Virus record (IMG/VR): IMGVR_UViG_3300025137_000326
Coordinates: 1 to 22,461 of that record
Direction: 5' to 3' (one strand)
From: a virus
DNA length: 22,461 nt
Below are positions 5,913 to 12,238 of the stretch, one piece after another (position 1 is the stretch's first letter; the number at the start of each line of letters is the position of its first letter). Position numbers and translations under genes: made by a program. The notes beneath the pieces were generated by a model that did no database searches, had not been told where the DNA came from, and saw only the letters and a program-made list of their open reading frames with translations.

Positions 5913-6977
5913 ATGGCATATAGATATCAAAGCCCAACACTTAATACCTTTGCTGAAGTTGATTGGTTATACCACACAGTAAAGCCCATAATCAGTAAGA
6001 ACCACAGAAAAGAAGATGACCTTAGACCGATAGGCAGTCGTGGTAGAAAGCATGAACGTATTATCAAGGTCAACGACCAGAAGTACATTCTCAATGATGG
6101 GGAGTGCGATACAATATCATTTTGGAAGTTTTATTACTCCCAACCAAATAATAAATTACCGACCACGCAACAAATTGAAGCACTTGCACCGATAGTGTGG
6201 TCTATTGATGACGAGGGTAACGAGTTTATCAAGATACGTAATGGGTCTGGTACACAGTCACATCAAACACGATACACATTCCTTGAAAATACTTTACCTC
6301 AGTGTATGAGTTTTATTATTACTAGTGGCAAGCAGTATATACAAGTGAGATCGGGTGTTGAACCAAATTCAAAACTCTCTGAATACTTCCTACCAAAGAG
6401 TGAATACTACTGGAGTAATGAAACTTCCAAAGATGATTTTAGGCAGTTGCACTTAACCAAACCAGCCAACTCTAAGTTTTGGTTACCGCAGGGTAATACG
6501 TTTACGTTTAGTCCACCAAAGAAGAGGATTGACAAGAAACGTAAGGCTGACCTCAAAGATGCTATCGAAGGTATGTGGGATTACATTAGTGCCATGTGGA
6601 CACTTATTGATGTTGTTGATGGGGGATATAGTTGGAACAAGCACCAAGAAAACAAAAAAGAGATGGATACACACTACCATGCTTGGCTTGGTCAACCTTC
6701 TGAAAATCTCACTCATTGGTGGGATTGGAAAGGTAAGGGTGACTTTATTGCTCACGTGTTTGGAACTGAAGAGCATCCATGTCGTGTTACCATACTTGAT
6801 ATGTTTGTATATGACAGTGACTTGGTAAATATTAAACTTGGAAGGCTTACTAATTTTGACGAGAGAGAACAACTATCTAGATTGCGTAGTCAATACAACC
6901 GTTGGGTAAACAAGGCTTTGGAGTTGGACTACATACACTCTGAAAAATCAATAGTAGAAGTAAAAGGAGAAAGATAA
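5913..6977 (+). CDS. Unknown protein (354 aa), MoxR-VWA operon
   Basis: A soluble protein rich in Trp, Tyr, Lys and Asp that I do not recognise. The first half (to about residue 200) alternates short beta-like segments, for example ERIIKVNDQKYILNDGE and EFIKIRNGSG. A basic helical stretch (about 205-230, KKRIDKKRKADLKDA) follows. The last third has a Trp cluster (HWWDWKGKGDFIAHVFG, about 270-286) and a charged C-terminal helix. There is no nucleotide-binding or metal motif and no membrane segment. AAAGGAAA supports the ATG. It follows the VWA gene through a short hairpin and overlaps the next gene by one base (TAATG). Location suggests a partner or target of the MoxR-VWA machine, or simply a co-transcribed early gene. 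Confidence 0.8.
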   Translation: MAYRYQSPTLNTFAEVDWLYHTVKPIISKNHRKEDDLRPIGSRGRKHERIIKVNDQKYILNDGECDTISFWKFYYSQPNNKLPTTQQIEALAPIVWSIDDEGNEFIKIRNGSGTQSHQTRYTFLENTLPQCMSFIITSGKQYIQVRSGVEPNSKLSEYFLPKSEYYWSNETSKDDFRQLHLTKPANSKFWLPQGNTFTFSPPKKRIDKKRKADLKDAIEGMWDYISAMWTLIDVVDGGYSWNKHQENKKEMDTHYHAWLGQPSENLTHWWDWKGKGDFIAHVFGTEEHPCRVTILDMFVYDSDLVNIKLGRLTNFDEREQLSRLRSQYNRWVNKALELDYIHSEKSIVEVKGER

Positions 6978-7855
6978 TGAGTAAAGTACACACAAGAGTT
7001 AGTAAAATAGCTGATAAAACATGGTTAAAGTACTGCACCGAACAAGATATACTATCGGGGGTAATTACAGAGGTACAGAATTATGCTAAAGAGTTGCTAT
7101 CGTATTCGCCTGGGCTGAAGTTTGCACCTAAGAAAGATAACGAGTTATGGGTGTACCTTGAAGATAACCCCTACGTCTTGGGGTTTATCGGTTACGATTG
7201 CTACCAACAACACGTTAGCGGTGTAAACAAATATATGGTTGCATCACGCAATATTGTTAACGAGAAATACGCTAGTTACAACAAACAACGCAATATGCAT
7301 ACAAGCTCCAATCTTAAAACTATACTTGGTAAAGCAAGGAAAGCTATGCGTCCTATACCTCATGCTGAGATAGCAAAGATGGAAAGGCGAGACATACAAG
7401 CTAAATTTAAAGGTGATGTTGCAAGAAAAGAATACGCAGTAGATGAAGTCCTAACCAGTGTAAAAAAGAGTACGGCTCTACTACAAGAACTACGTCATAT
7501 GCTAAACAGTGAGTACGAGTTTAAAAGTTTATGGCTTAAAGAACAAACGCAATTATATTTTGATAACTTGAAGCTACGAGATGAGGCTAAAGCGAAAACT
7601 CTACACACATATTTTGTTCGTGCATATGACAAGTATGGGGATGGAGAACTACACTTTAATATTGTTGGCGTTAACGATTTACAAACACATATGCCAACTG
7701 TTGAGCCAGAAGTATTTTACTGCACTGAACAAGATGTACCAGAAGATATCTTGGGTAAAGTTAGTGTTCTCAATATAACTGAAGTTGATGAGTACGTGGA
7801 AGATGTTGGCTATAACACAGGGGATGGTATGTTCTATGTCGTTAAGCAATCCTAA
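6977..7855 (+). CDS. Unknown protein (292 aa), MoxR-VWA operon
   Basis: The start overlaps the stop of the previous gene by one base (TAATG), with AAAGGAGAA upstream, so translation is coupled. The protein is soluble, Lys/Tyr rich and not recognised. There is a compact N-terminal part (about 1-85, including ELWVYLEDNPYVLGFIGYDCY). A long basic helical region follows (about 90-215), with KARKAMRPIPHAEIAKMERR and a likely short coiled coil. The C-terminal part is acidic and beta-rich (about 225-292). No catalytic motif is visible. It belongs to the same transcription unit as the MoxR and VWA genes, and its function is unknown. Confidence 0.8.
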   Translation: MSKVHTRVSKIADKTWLKYCTEQDILSGVITEVQNYAKELLSYSPGLKFAPKKDNELWVYLEDNPYVLGFIGYDCYQQHVSGVNKYMVASRNIVNEKYASYNKQRNMHTSSNLKTILGKARKAMRPIPHAEIAKMERRDIQAKFKGDVARKEYAVDEVLTSVKKSTALLQELRHMLNSEYEFKSLWLKEQTQLYFDNLKLRDEAKAKTLHTYFVRAYDKYGDGELHFNIVGVNDLQTHMPTVEPEVFYCTEQDVPEDILGKVSVLNITEVDEYVEDVGYNTGDGMFYVVKQS

Positions 7856-8093
7856 ACTAAACACTGACACGTTATACCGCGTTTCAATATCAAATGATAA
7901 CAATAACGCTATTGTGGTATGTGTAGGCATGGAATGTGTTGACAGTGGTGATGTAGGGTGCTACGATTCTGTGGATGCTTTGCCAGATTGGATGCAAGGC
8001 AAGATAGCTTTATTGATGATATATAAAGAAATATCTGGCGTGGGTTGGAGATCAGATGAGGATACATTCTGGTTATCAAAGGAAAAGGGTTAG
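7836..8093 (+). CDS. Small unknown phage protein (85 aa)
   Basis: The chosen start (MSLSNPKLNTDTLYR) overlaps the end of the previous gene by 20 bases. The frame is open further upstream to 7785, but those codons lie inside the 292-aa gene and look like a shadow; an ATG at 7824 is also possible. The protein is acidic, with beta-like segments and a motif DALPDWMQGKIALLMIY near residues 46-62, a pattern I recall in small uncharacterised phage proteins. The TAG stop codon is embedded in the left arm of the hairpin at 8087-8108. Confidence 0.6.
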   Translation: MSLSNPKLNTDTLYRVSISNDNNNAIVVCVGMECVDSGDVGCYDSVDALPDWMQGKIALLMIYKEISGVGWRSDEDTFWLSKEKG

Positions 8094-8108
8094 GGGTTTC
8101 CCTAACCC
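8087..8108. repeat. TTAGGG-type hairpin, copy 3, containing a stop codon
   Basis: A perfect 9-bp stem, GGGTTAGGG (8087-8095) and CCCTAACCC (8100-8108), with a GTTT loop. The TAG at 8091-8093 is the stop codon of the preceding gene. The AAAGGAGAG ribosome site of the next gene follows at once. No T-run follows, so it is unlikely to be a terminator. Confidence 0.75.
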
Positions 8109-8125
8109 AATAAAGGAGAGACACA

Positions 8126-8311
8126 ATGGGTGCGATGAAAGAACTACTAATGCAAATGGAAGAAGACGTGTTTTCCACAGACAAAGATAGGTGGATATCT
8201 AAATGGGGTTCTCATAACCTTGACGTTTGGGATAGACTTATGAGCGAAGAAACTTTTGAATATGATACCAGTTTTTTAGGGAGTCGTGATGGTTCTAACA
8301 CCAGAAGCTAA
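8126..8311 (+). CDS. Small unknown acidic protein (61 aa)
   Basis: AAAGGAGAG five bases before the ATG gives a near-ideal start. The protein opens MGAMKELLMQMEEDVF, a helical pattern I recall in many short phage proteins of unknown function, and continues with an acidic, aromatic middle (DRWISKWGSHNLDVWDRL). It overlaps the following nuclease gene by 23 bases. No motif indicates a function. Confidence 0.65.
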   Translation: MGAMKELLMQMEEDVFSTDKDRWISKWGSHNLDVWDRLMSEETFEYDTSFLGSRDGSNTRS

Positions 8312-8573
8312 AGTAAAAAAGAAAGTTGTAGCACAACTAAAAAGTTTGGGGGCTTATTACTTTTACCCAGTAACAGGTGGTTATGGGATGAGTGGAGTGC
8401 CAGATATAGTAGCGTGTTATCGTGGTAAGTTTTTTGGAATAGAATGTAAGGCAGGTAAAAACAAACCTACCGCATTGCAGGAGAAAAATTTAAAAGACAT
8501 AGCTAAAGCAGGTGGAGTTGCAATAGTTATAAACGAAGAGAATATGGATGAGGTTGAGTTGTTACTAGGGTAA
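8289..8573 (+). CDS. VRR-NUC nuclease
   Basis: The 94-aa length and sequence fit a stand-alone VRR-NUC (PF08774) domain of the PD-(D/E)XK nuclease superfamily. Catalytic residues are visible: Asp 39 in SGVPDIV, then Glu 52 and Lys 54 in GIECKAG; GGYGMSG (30-36) is the typical glycine-rich approach, and the conserved Gln lies in ALQEKNL. Family members cleave branched or structured DNA and may act as Holliday-junction-type resolvases, which in phages would trim replication or packaging intermediates. The ATG at 8289 is preferred over the GTG just before it because AGGGAG lies five bases upstream. It overlaps the 61-aa gene by 23 bases and ends the first operon. Confidence 0.88.
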   Translation: MVLTPEAKVKKKVVAQLKSLGAYYFYPVTGGYGMSGVPDIVACYRGKFFGIECKAGKNKPTALQEKNLKDIAKAGGVAIVINEENMDEVELLLG

Positions 8574-8648
8574 GCAGTGAGAGTCCTAGACATGGAAACA
8601 TCTACTGCAACAAGAGGTAATTTTTAAATTTTAGATTCCTTTCGATTA

Positions 8649-8678
8649 TTGATCTTGTCGGATAAAGTACGATACACT
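8649..8678 (+). promoter_or_regulatory. Candidate sigma-70 promoter before the Cys-rich protein gene
   Basis: TTGATC (8649-8654), an 18-base spacer and TACACT (8673-8678). The -10 hexamer is identical to that of the strong promoter at 2423-2428. Transcription would start near 8685, inside or next to the GC-rich hairpin at 8683-8699. Confidence 0.45.
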
Positions 8679-8682
8679 TAGA

Positions 8683-8699
8683 CCCCCTCTAAAAGGGGG
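8683..8699 (+). promoter_or_regulatory. GC-rich hairpin at a predicted transcript 5' end
   Basis: CCCCCT (8683-8688) and AGGGGG (8694-8699) form six pairs with a CTAAA loop. It falls at the predicted start of transcription and 20 bases before the ATG. A 5'-terminal hairpin like this would protect the message from decay. No T-run follows, so it is not a terminator. Confidence 0.5.
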
Positions 8700-8719
8700 C
8701 AACCAAAAGGGAGAGAAAG

Positions 8720-9007
8720 ATGATAACGACTTACAGTATACTTATGATTATGAGTTTTTCCACGCCAGAACAATGCACTACATGGTCTAACGATATGTAT
8801 GGATACGAAGCTAAATGCTTTAACACTGGCGATGATTACAGCCAGTTTGTAGTTTTTGACTACGCCACAGAAAAAGAGTGCCGTGAAAAGTCTCATAGGG
8901 CTTACGGAGAATATACTTGTTTTAAAAGTTTCACATATTCCCCCCCTAGAATATTAACTACAGCCCCCCCATTACACAGGCCAGATAATTTAGGAAAAGC
9001 CCAATGA
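8720..9007 (+). CDS. Small four-cysteine protein (95 aa)
   Basis: Not recognised. The first 14 residues (MITTYSILMIMSFS) are hydrophobic but lack the usual positive charge of a signal peptide. Cysteines at 19, 33, 54 and 67 are spaced widely and could form two disulfides, which would suit an exported or periplasmic protein. The last 25 residues are Pro-rich. GGGAGAG before the ATG supports the start. The gene has its own promoter candidate and leader hairpin and overlaps the next gene by four bases (ATGA). The export idea is an inference. Confidence 0.65.
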   Translation: MITTYSILMIMSFSTPEQCTTWSNDMYGYEAKCFNTGDDYSQFVVFDYATEKECREKSHRAYGEYTCFKSFTYSPPRILTTAPPLHRPDNLGKAQ

Positions 9008-9264
9008 ATTATAAAGGAAAACCTCCGAAATATTCTTCTTATTATAAAGGTTTCAAAGAAGTGACATTACCAGAAGCTAAATATAAGGGTAAATTAACCC
9101 CTGCGTTAGAAGAAGAATTAAAATTTTTAAGGTCGCAACTAGATCGTTTTGAAGAAGATTATTTCAGAGTAGCTTCTTCTCAAAACAGTACTAAACGTAA
9201 AAAAGCGAGAGAAGATTTATCTTTGTTTGTTAACAAGTTAAGACGTGAAGGATACTCACTATGA
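9004..9264 (+). CDS. Small charged protein (86 aa)
   Basis: The start overlaps the previous stop as ATGA. The protein is Lys/Tyr rich at the N-terminus (MNYKGKPPKYSSYYKGF). The rest (about 30-80) is strongly helical, with alternating charges and heptad-like leucines (LEEELKFLRSQLDRFEEDYF), consistent with a short coiled coil. It is not recognised. It ends with another ATGA overlap into the zinc-ribbon gene, so it is part of a tightly coupled cluster of small genes before the polymerase. Confidence 0.65.
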   Translation: MNYKGKPPKYSSYYKGFKEVTLPEAKYKGKLTPALEEELKFLRSQLDRFEEDYFRVASSQNSTKRKKAREDLSLFVNKLRREGYSL

Positions 9265-9461
9265 ATAAATCTTTATGCCCTAGATGTGGGCAACAAACTA
9301 TGATGGTGGTTGTGCATGGGCATTACCAATGCCAGATGTGTAAATCAGTTGTTGATGATTGTTGCAGTGGACTTACATCCCAGAAGCTTAGTCTAACAGA
9401 AGAATTTAAACTGAAGCCTATAGATAAAGCTAATTACGCAGGGAGAAAATTACATGACTAA
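9261..9461 (+). CDS. Zinc-ribbon protein (66 aa)
   Basis: CPRC (Cys 6 and 9) and CQMC (Cys 24 and 27) form a classical CxxC-x14-CxxC zinc ribbon; two more cysteines follow at 34 and 35 (VDDCC). The pattern CPRCG, VVHGHY, C..CKSVVDDCC recurs, as I recall, in small phage proteins next to replication genes. The ribbon probably binds nucleic acid or a replication protein. The C-terminal segment SLTEEFKLKPI (44-54) resembles the N-terminus of the 67-aa protein two genes downstream (SIADEFKLKSI). The gene overlaps both neighbours (4 bases upstream, 8 downstream). Confidence 0.75.
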   Translation: MNKSLCPRCGQQTMMVVVHGHYQCQMCKSVVDDCCSGLTSQKLSLTEEFKLKPIDKANYAGRKLHD

Positions 9462-9741
9462 GAAGAAATTAAACCGTTGTGACTTGTTATCAGAAGCATC
9501 TGCACTGACTTCAGGTGATAGACGTGATGACTATGGTAGCCCTGTGGATAACCACAAACATATTGCTCGTATCTTCAATGCCATAACAGGTAACAAGTTA
9601 ACAGCAAGAGACATAGCTATAGTTCACCAAGCTACTAAGTTAGCAAGGCGGATGACTAGCCCTACTAAGAAAGATCACTACATAGATAACATGGCATACG
9701 TAGGCATTGAGTACGAGTGTGTTATGGAGGGAGAAAAATGA
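9454..9741 (+). CDS. DUF6378-like phage protein (95 aa)
   Basis: The sequence matches, from memory, the small phage family now called DUF6378: GDRRDDYGSPVDNHKHIARIF near residues 21-41, then TARDIAIVHQATKLARRM (about 50-67) and a closing DHYIDNMAYVGIEYE. The all-helical pattern with conserved R-x-D-D-Y-G and D-N-x-x-D/Y is reminiscent of MazG-like folds, but I see no clear ExxE metal motif, so nucleotide pyrophosphatase activity should not be assumed. The function is unknown. It is often found near phage replication genes, as here just before the polymerase. It overlaps the zinc-ribbon gene by 8 bases. Confidence 0.75.
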   Translation: MTKKKLNRCDLLSEASALTSGDRRDDYGSPVDNHKHIARIFNAITGNKLTARDIAIVHQATKLARRMTSPTKKDHYIDNMAYVGIEYECVMEGEK

Positions 9742-9941
9742 GTATAGCAGACGAGTTTAAATTAAAGTCAATCCCTAAAAGTAAACAAGGTAATAGAAGA
9801 AAAGCAACTAGGAATTTGAAGAGAATATCTGAGTATAAAGATGTTAGAGAGATATTAACAAAGGGGCATAGATTTGCATTAGATAGCACTTGGGGTAAAT
9901 TGTATTTTCCAAATGCATTAAAAAAAGGAAGTATGAGGTAA
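9738..9941 (+). CDS. Small basic protein (67 aa) before the polymerase
   Basis: The ATG at 9738 is chosen because GGAGGGAG lies just upstream and the start overlaps the previous stop as ATGA; the frame is open a little further upstream but inside the DUF6378-like gene. The protein is Lys/Arg rich. Its first residues MSIADEFKLKSIPKSK echo the tail of the zinc-ribbon protein at 9261-9461, suggesting a shared docking peptide. The last residues (HRFALDSTWGKLYFPN) look folded. Its stop overlaps the polymerase start by one base. It is not recognised. Confidence 0.65.
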   Translation: MSIADEFKLKSIPKSKQGNRRKATRNLKRISEYKDVREILTKGHRFALDSTWGKLYFPNALKKGSMR

Positions 9942-11761
9942 TGAACTTAATTACATTAGACTTTGAAACATACTACGACAAAGATTATTCATTGAAGAAG
10001 GTGACAACCGAAGAGTATATTCGCAGTCCTTATTTTGAAGTGGTAGGTGTAGGGGTCAAGTTAAACAACGATCCTACAGAGTGGGCGAGTGGTACACATA
10101 AACAACTTAGAGAGTATCTATGTAGCCTTCCTTGGTCGTCTACTATACTAAATGCACATAACACCATGTTTGATGGGGCAATTCTTAATTGGATTTTTGG
10201 TATTAAACCCAAGCTATATACTGACACGTTATGTATATCTAGGGCCGTGAACGGTGTAGAGGTTAGTAGTAGCCTTGATGCTTTATCTGAGAGATACAAT
10301 ATTGGCACAAAAGGTAAAGAGATATTAAACACTTTAGGTAAAAGACGAGAGGACTTTACCGAAGAGGAGTTATCTAAGTTTGGTGACTACTGTATCAATG
10401 ACGTGGAGCTAACGTACAAATTGTTTTCTAATATGGCGAGGGGGTTTCCTAAGAAAGAACTTAGGTTAATAGACCTTACTCTACGTATGTTTATAGAGCC
10501 TATGTTAGATTTAGATGGCACTTGGTTAGAGGGCCACCTCACAGAAACACGCAACCGTAAAGAAAAACTACTAACAGATGCAGGGTGTTCTAAAGAAGAT
10601 TTAATGAGTAACCTCAAGTTTGCAGAGCTGTTAGAAACTTTGGGCGTAGCCCCTCCTAAAAAAATAAGTGCTACCACTGGTAAAGAAACTTTAGCATTGG
10701 CTAAGTCTGACGAGGGATTTAAGAAGTTATGTAAGCATCCTAACGAACAAGTACGAGTGTTAGTCAATGCCAGACTAGGTAACAAAAGTACCTTGGAAGA
10801 AACAAGAACGCAAAGATTTATTAATATATCTAAACGTGGGTTACTGCCCGTACCTATACGATATTATTCTGCACACACAGGGCGTTGGGGCGGTGATGAC
10901 AAGATTAACCTACAGAATCTACCTAGCCGTGGGATCAACGGTAACAAGTTAAAGTGTAGCATTGTACCTCCACGCGGGCATTCTTTGATTGACGCAGATT
11001 CAGCACAAATAGAAGCGCGGGTGTTAGCTTGGCTTGCAGGTCAAGATGATTTAACTCAAGCGTTCAGAAATGGCGAAGATGTTTATAAGAAAATGGCTTC
11101 ACGAATTTATGGAGTTAAAGAAGAAGATGTTACTAAAGACCAAAGGTTCGTGGGAAAGACTACAATCTTAGGTGCAGGGTATGGCATGGGTGCTGTTAAA
11201 TTTCAAAATCAATTACAAACATTTGGGTTTGATATGAAATTAGAAGAAGCAAGACGCGTTATCACGATATATCGTGAAGCTAACTCTAACATTAGTAAAC
11301 TATGGCGTGAGGCTCAACACTATTTAGTTAGTTGTTCAAACAATGATGACGTTCCCTTTGGGTTGCGTTGCGTCTTACCTGTAAAAAATAAAGCAATCAT
11401 TCTACCGTCTGGATTGCAATTACGCTACGAGGATTTAAAATACGAACAGGGCGAAAAAGGTCTTGAGTTTGATTATAAAGTTAGGCGTGGTCGTAACAGG
11501 ATATACGGTGGAAAAATTATAGAGAACGTGTGCCAAGCTATAGCACGTTGCATAATTGGTGAGCAGATGTTGCAAATAGCTAAGAAACATAGGGTCGTTT
11601 TGACAGTTCACGATTCTGTGGTATGTTGTGTAAAAGATGAGGACGTAGTGGAAGCTCAAGAATATATCGAAGAGTGTATGCGTTGGACACCCGATTGGGC
11701 AAAAGGCTTACCAGTAAATTGTGAAAGTGGAAAAGGCAAATCATATGGGGAGTGTGAATGA
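9941..11761 (+). CDS. Family A DNA polymerase with 3'-5' exonuclease domain
   Basis: This 606-aa protein is the replicative polymerase. The N-terminal DEDDy exonuclease shows Asp 7 and Glu 9 in LDFETYY, Asp 78 in AHNTMFD, and Tyr 150/Asp 154 in YCINDVE. The polymerase domain shows motif A DSAQIEAR (Asp 353, Glu 358), motif B R402-x3-K406-x3-L410-G-x2-Y414-G, and motif C with His 557-Asp 558-Ser 559. Two features stand out. The residue matching E. coli Pol I Phe762 is leucine (Leu 410), a known phage variant reported to correlate with slower, more accurate synthesis. Motif C is HDS rather than HDE. There is no 5' nuclease domain. The C-terminal tail GKGKSYGECE is encoded within a 36-bp repeat copied at the end of the next gene. 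Confidence 0.95.
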   Translation: MNLITLDFETYYDKDYSLKKVTTEEYIRSPYFEVVGVGVKLNNDPTEWASGTHKQLREYLCSLPWSSTILNAHNTMFDGAILNWIFGIKPKLYTDTLCISRAVNGVEVSSSLDALSERYNIGTKGKEILNTLGKRREDFTEEELSKFGDYCINDVELTYKLFSNMARGFPKKELRLIDLTLRMFIEPMLDLDGTWLEGHLTETRNRKEKLLTDAGCSKEDLMSNLKFAELLETLGVAPPKKISATTGKETLALAKSDEGFKKLCKHPNEQVRVLVNARLGNKSTLEETRTQRFINISKRGLLPVPIRYYSAHTGRWGGDDKINLQNLPSRGINGNKLKCSIVPPRGHSLIDADSAQIEARVLAWLAGQDDLTQAFRNGEDVYKKMASRIYGVKEEDVTKDQRFVGKTTILGAGYGMGAVKFQNQLQTFGFDMKLEEARRVITIYREANSNISKLWREAQHYLVSCSNNDDVPFGLRCVLPVKNKAIILPSGLQLRYEDLKYEQGEKGLEFDYKVRRGRNRIYGGKIIENVCQAIARCIIGEQMLQIAKKHRVVLTVHDSVVCCVKDEDVVEAQEYIEECMRWTPDWAKGLPVNCESGKGKSYGECE

Positions 11762-11762
11762 T
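11727..11762. repeat. 36-bp direct repeat, left copy
   Basis: The left of two perfect 36-base copies (the other is 11987-12022), 260 bases apart. It begins GTGGAAAAGGC and ends GAGTGTGAATGAT. It encodes the last residues of the polymerase and also contains a GGGGAG ribosome site and the ATG of the next gene. Confidence 0.95.
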
Positions 11763-12021
11763 ATCAAAAGCAGTAAAAAAACTTTGGAAAGGCAAGTATG
11801 TTTCTGTACGTGATTATGAGGTGCTAGACGCTATTAATAGTGGAGGTATGTGCATAACACATAATGGGGATAGCATGAAACTTACCCCCGATCAGCTAAA
11901 AGATTTAGAATCCCAAGAAAACGTTTTTAAATCTCAATTTAACAATCGTAAATACAGACTTGTAGATATAGTTTGGGAACCACAATGTGGAAAAGGCAAA
12001 TCATATGGGGAGTGTGAATGA
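11758..12021 (+). CDS. Small unknown protein (87 aa) with a polymerase-derived tail
   Basis: The start overlaps the polymerase stop as ATGA, with GGGGAG upstream. The N-terminal part, MISKAVKKLWKGKYVSVRDYEV, is basic and helical; then come GMCITHNGDSMKLTPDQLKDL and a YRLVDIVWEP strand. The last ten residues, GKGKSYGECE, are identical to the end of the polymerase because the DNA is a 36-bp direct repeat. In family A polymerases of this kind a tail like GKSYG is native, so this gene most likely acquired it when it was inserted or duplicated between the polymerase and the next gene. The body is not recognised. Confidence 0.7.
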   Translation: MISKAVKKLWKGKYVSVRDYEVLDAINSGGMCITHNGDSMKLTPDQLKDLESQENVFKSQFNNRKYRLVDIVWEPQCGKGKSYGECE

Positions 12022-12022
12022 T
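11987..12022. repeat. 36-bp direct repeat, right copy
   Basis: This copy is identical to 11727-11762. It carries the C-terminal codons of the 87-aa gene, a GGGGAG ribosome site and the ATG of the 72-aa gene, so both gene junctions are the same sequence. Confidence 0.95.
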
Positions 12023-12236
12023 GGATAGAAATATTGATGACGAGTTATTTGAAGCAACAGACGCAAGGCTAGATATGGCTGTGAAATTATATAAGCAACG
12101 AAACAACTTCTTTTCTGATGAGCCAGAAGTAAGTATGGAGGGTGTGTTGTTAGCTATGTTGGGAGCATCAATCGAAGAAGCCCAAGGTGTTTATATTAGC
12201 AGATGTGTTGAAGTAGATAAGAGAGAGCGTAAATAA
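12018..12236 (+). CDS. Small acidic protein (72 aa)
   Basis: Starts MMDRNIDDELFEATDARLDMA; either of the two adjacent ATGs (12018 or 12021) could be used, the first overlapping the previous stop. It is acidic and mostly helical, with EVSMEGVLLAMLGASIEEAQ in the middle and a charged tail. Its ribosome site lies inside the 36-bp repeat. It is not recognised. Without the inserted 87-aa gene it would directly follow the polymerase. Confidence 0.65.
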   Translation: MMDRNIDDELFEATDARLDMAVKLYKQRNNFFSDEPEVSMEGVLLAMLGASIEEAQGVYISRCVEVDKRERK

Positions 12237-12238
12237 TA

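Noticed and set aside
6483-6872. 129-aa - strand ORF
   Set aside because: It lies wholly inside the 354-aa gene on the other strand, lacks a ribosome site and has no recognisable domain.
7785-7835. Upstream extension of the 85-aa gene
   Set aside because: The extra codons overlap the end of the 292-aa gene further and add two closely spaced ATGs without a better ribosome site.
8578-8627. Remnant of a RuvC- or DnaQ-like gene (GTG-started MRVLDMETSTATRGNF then stop)
   Set aside because: Sixteen codons resemble the first strand of RNase H-fold enzymes, but this is too short to support a pseudogene call.
8683-8699. Terminator of the first operon
   Set aside because: The hairpin lacks a T-run on either strand and sits at a predicted transcription start.
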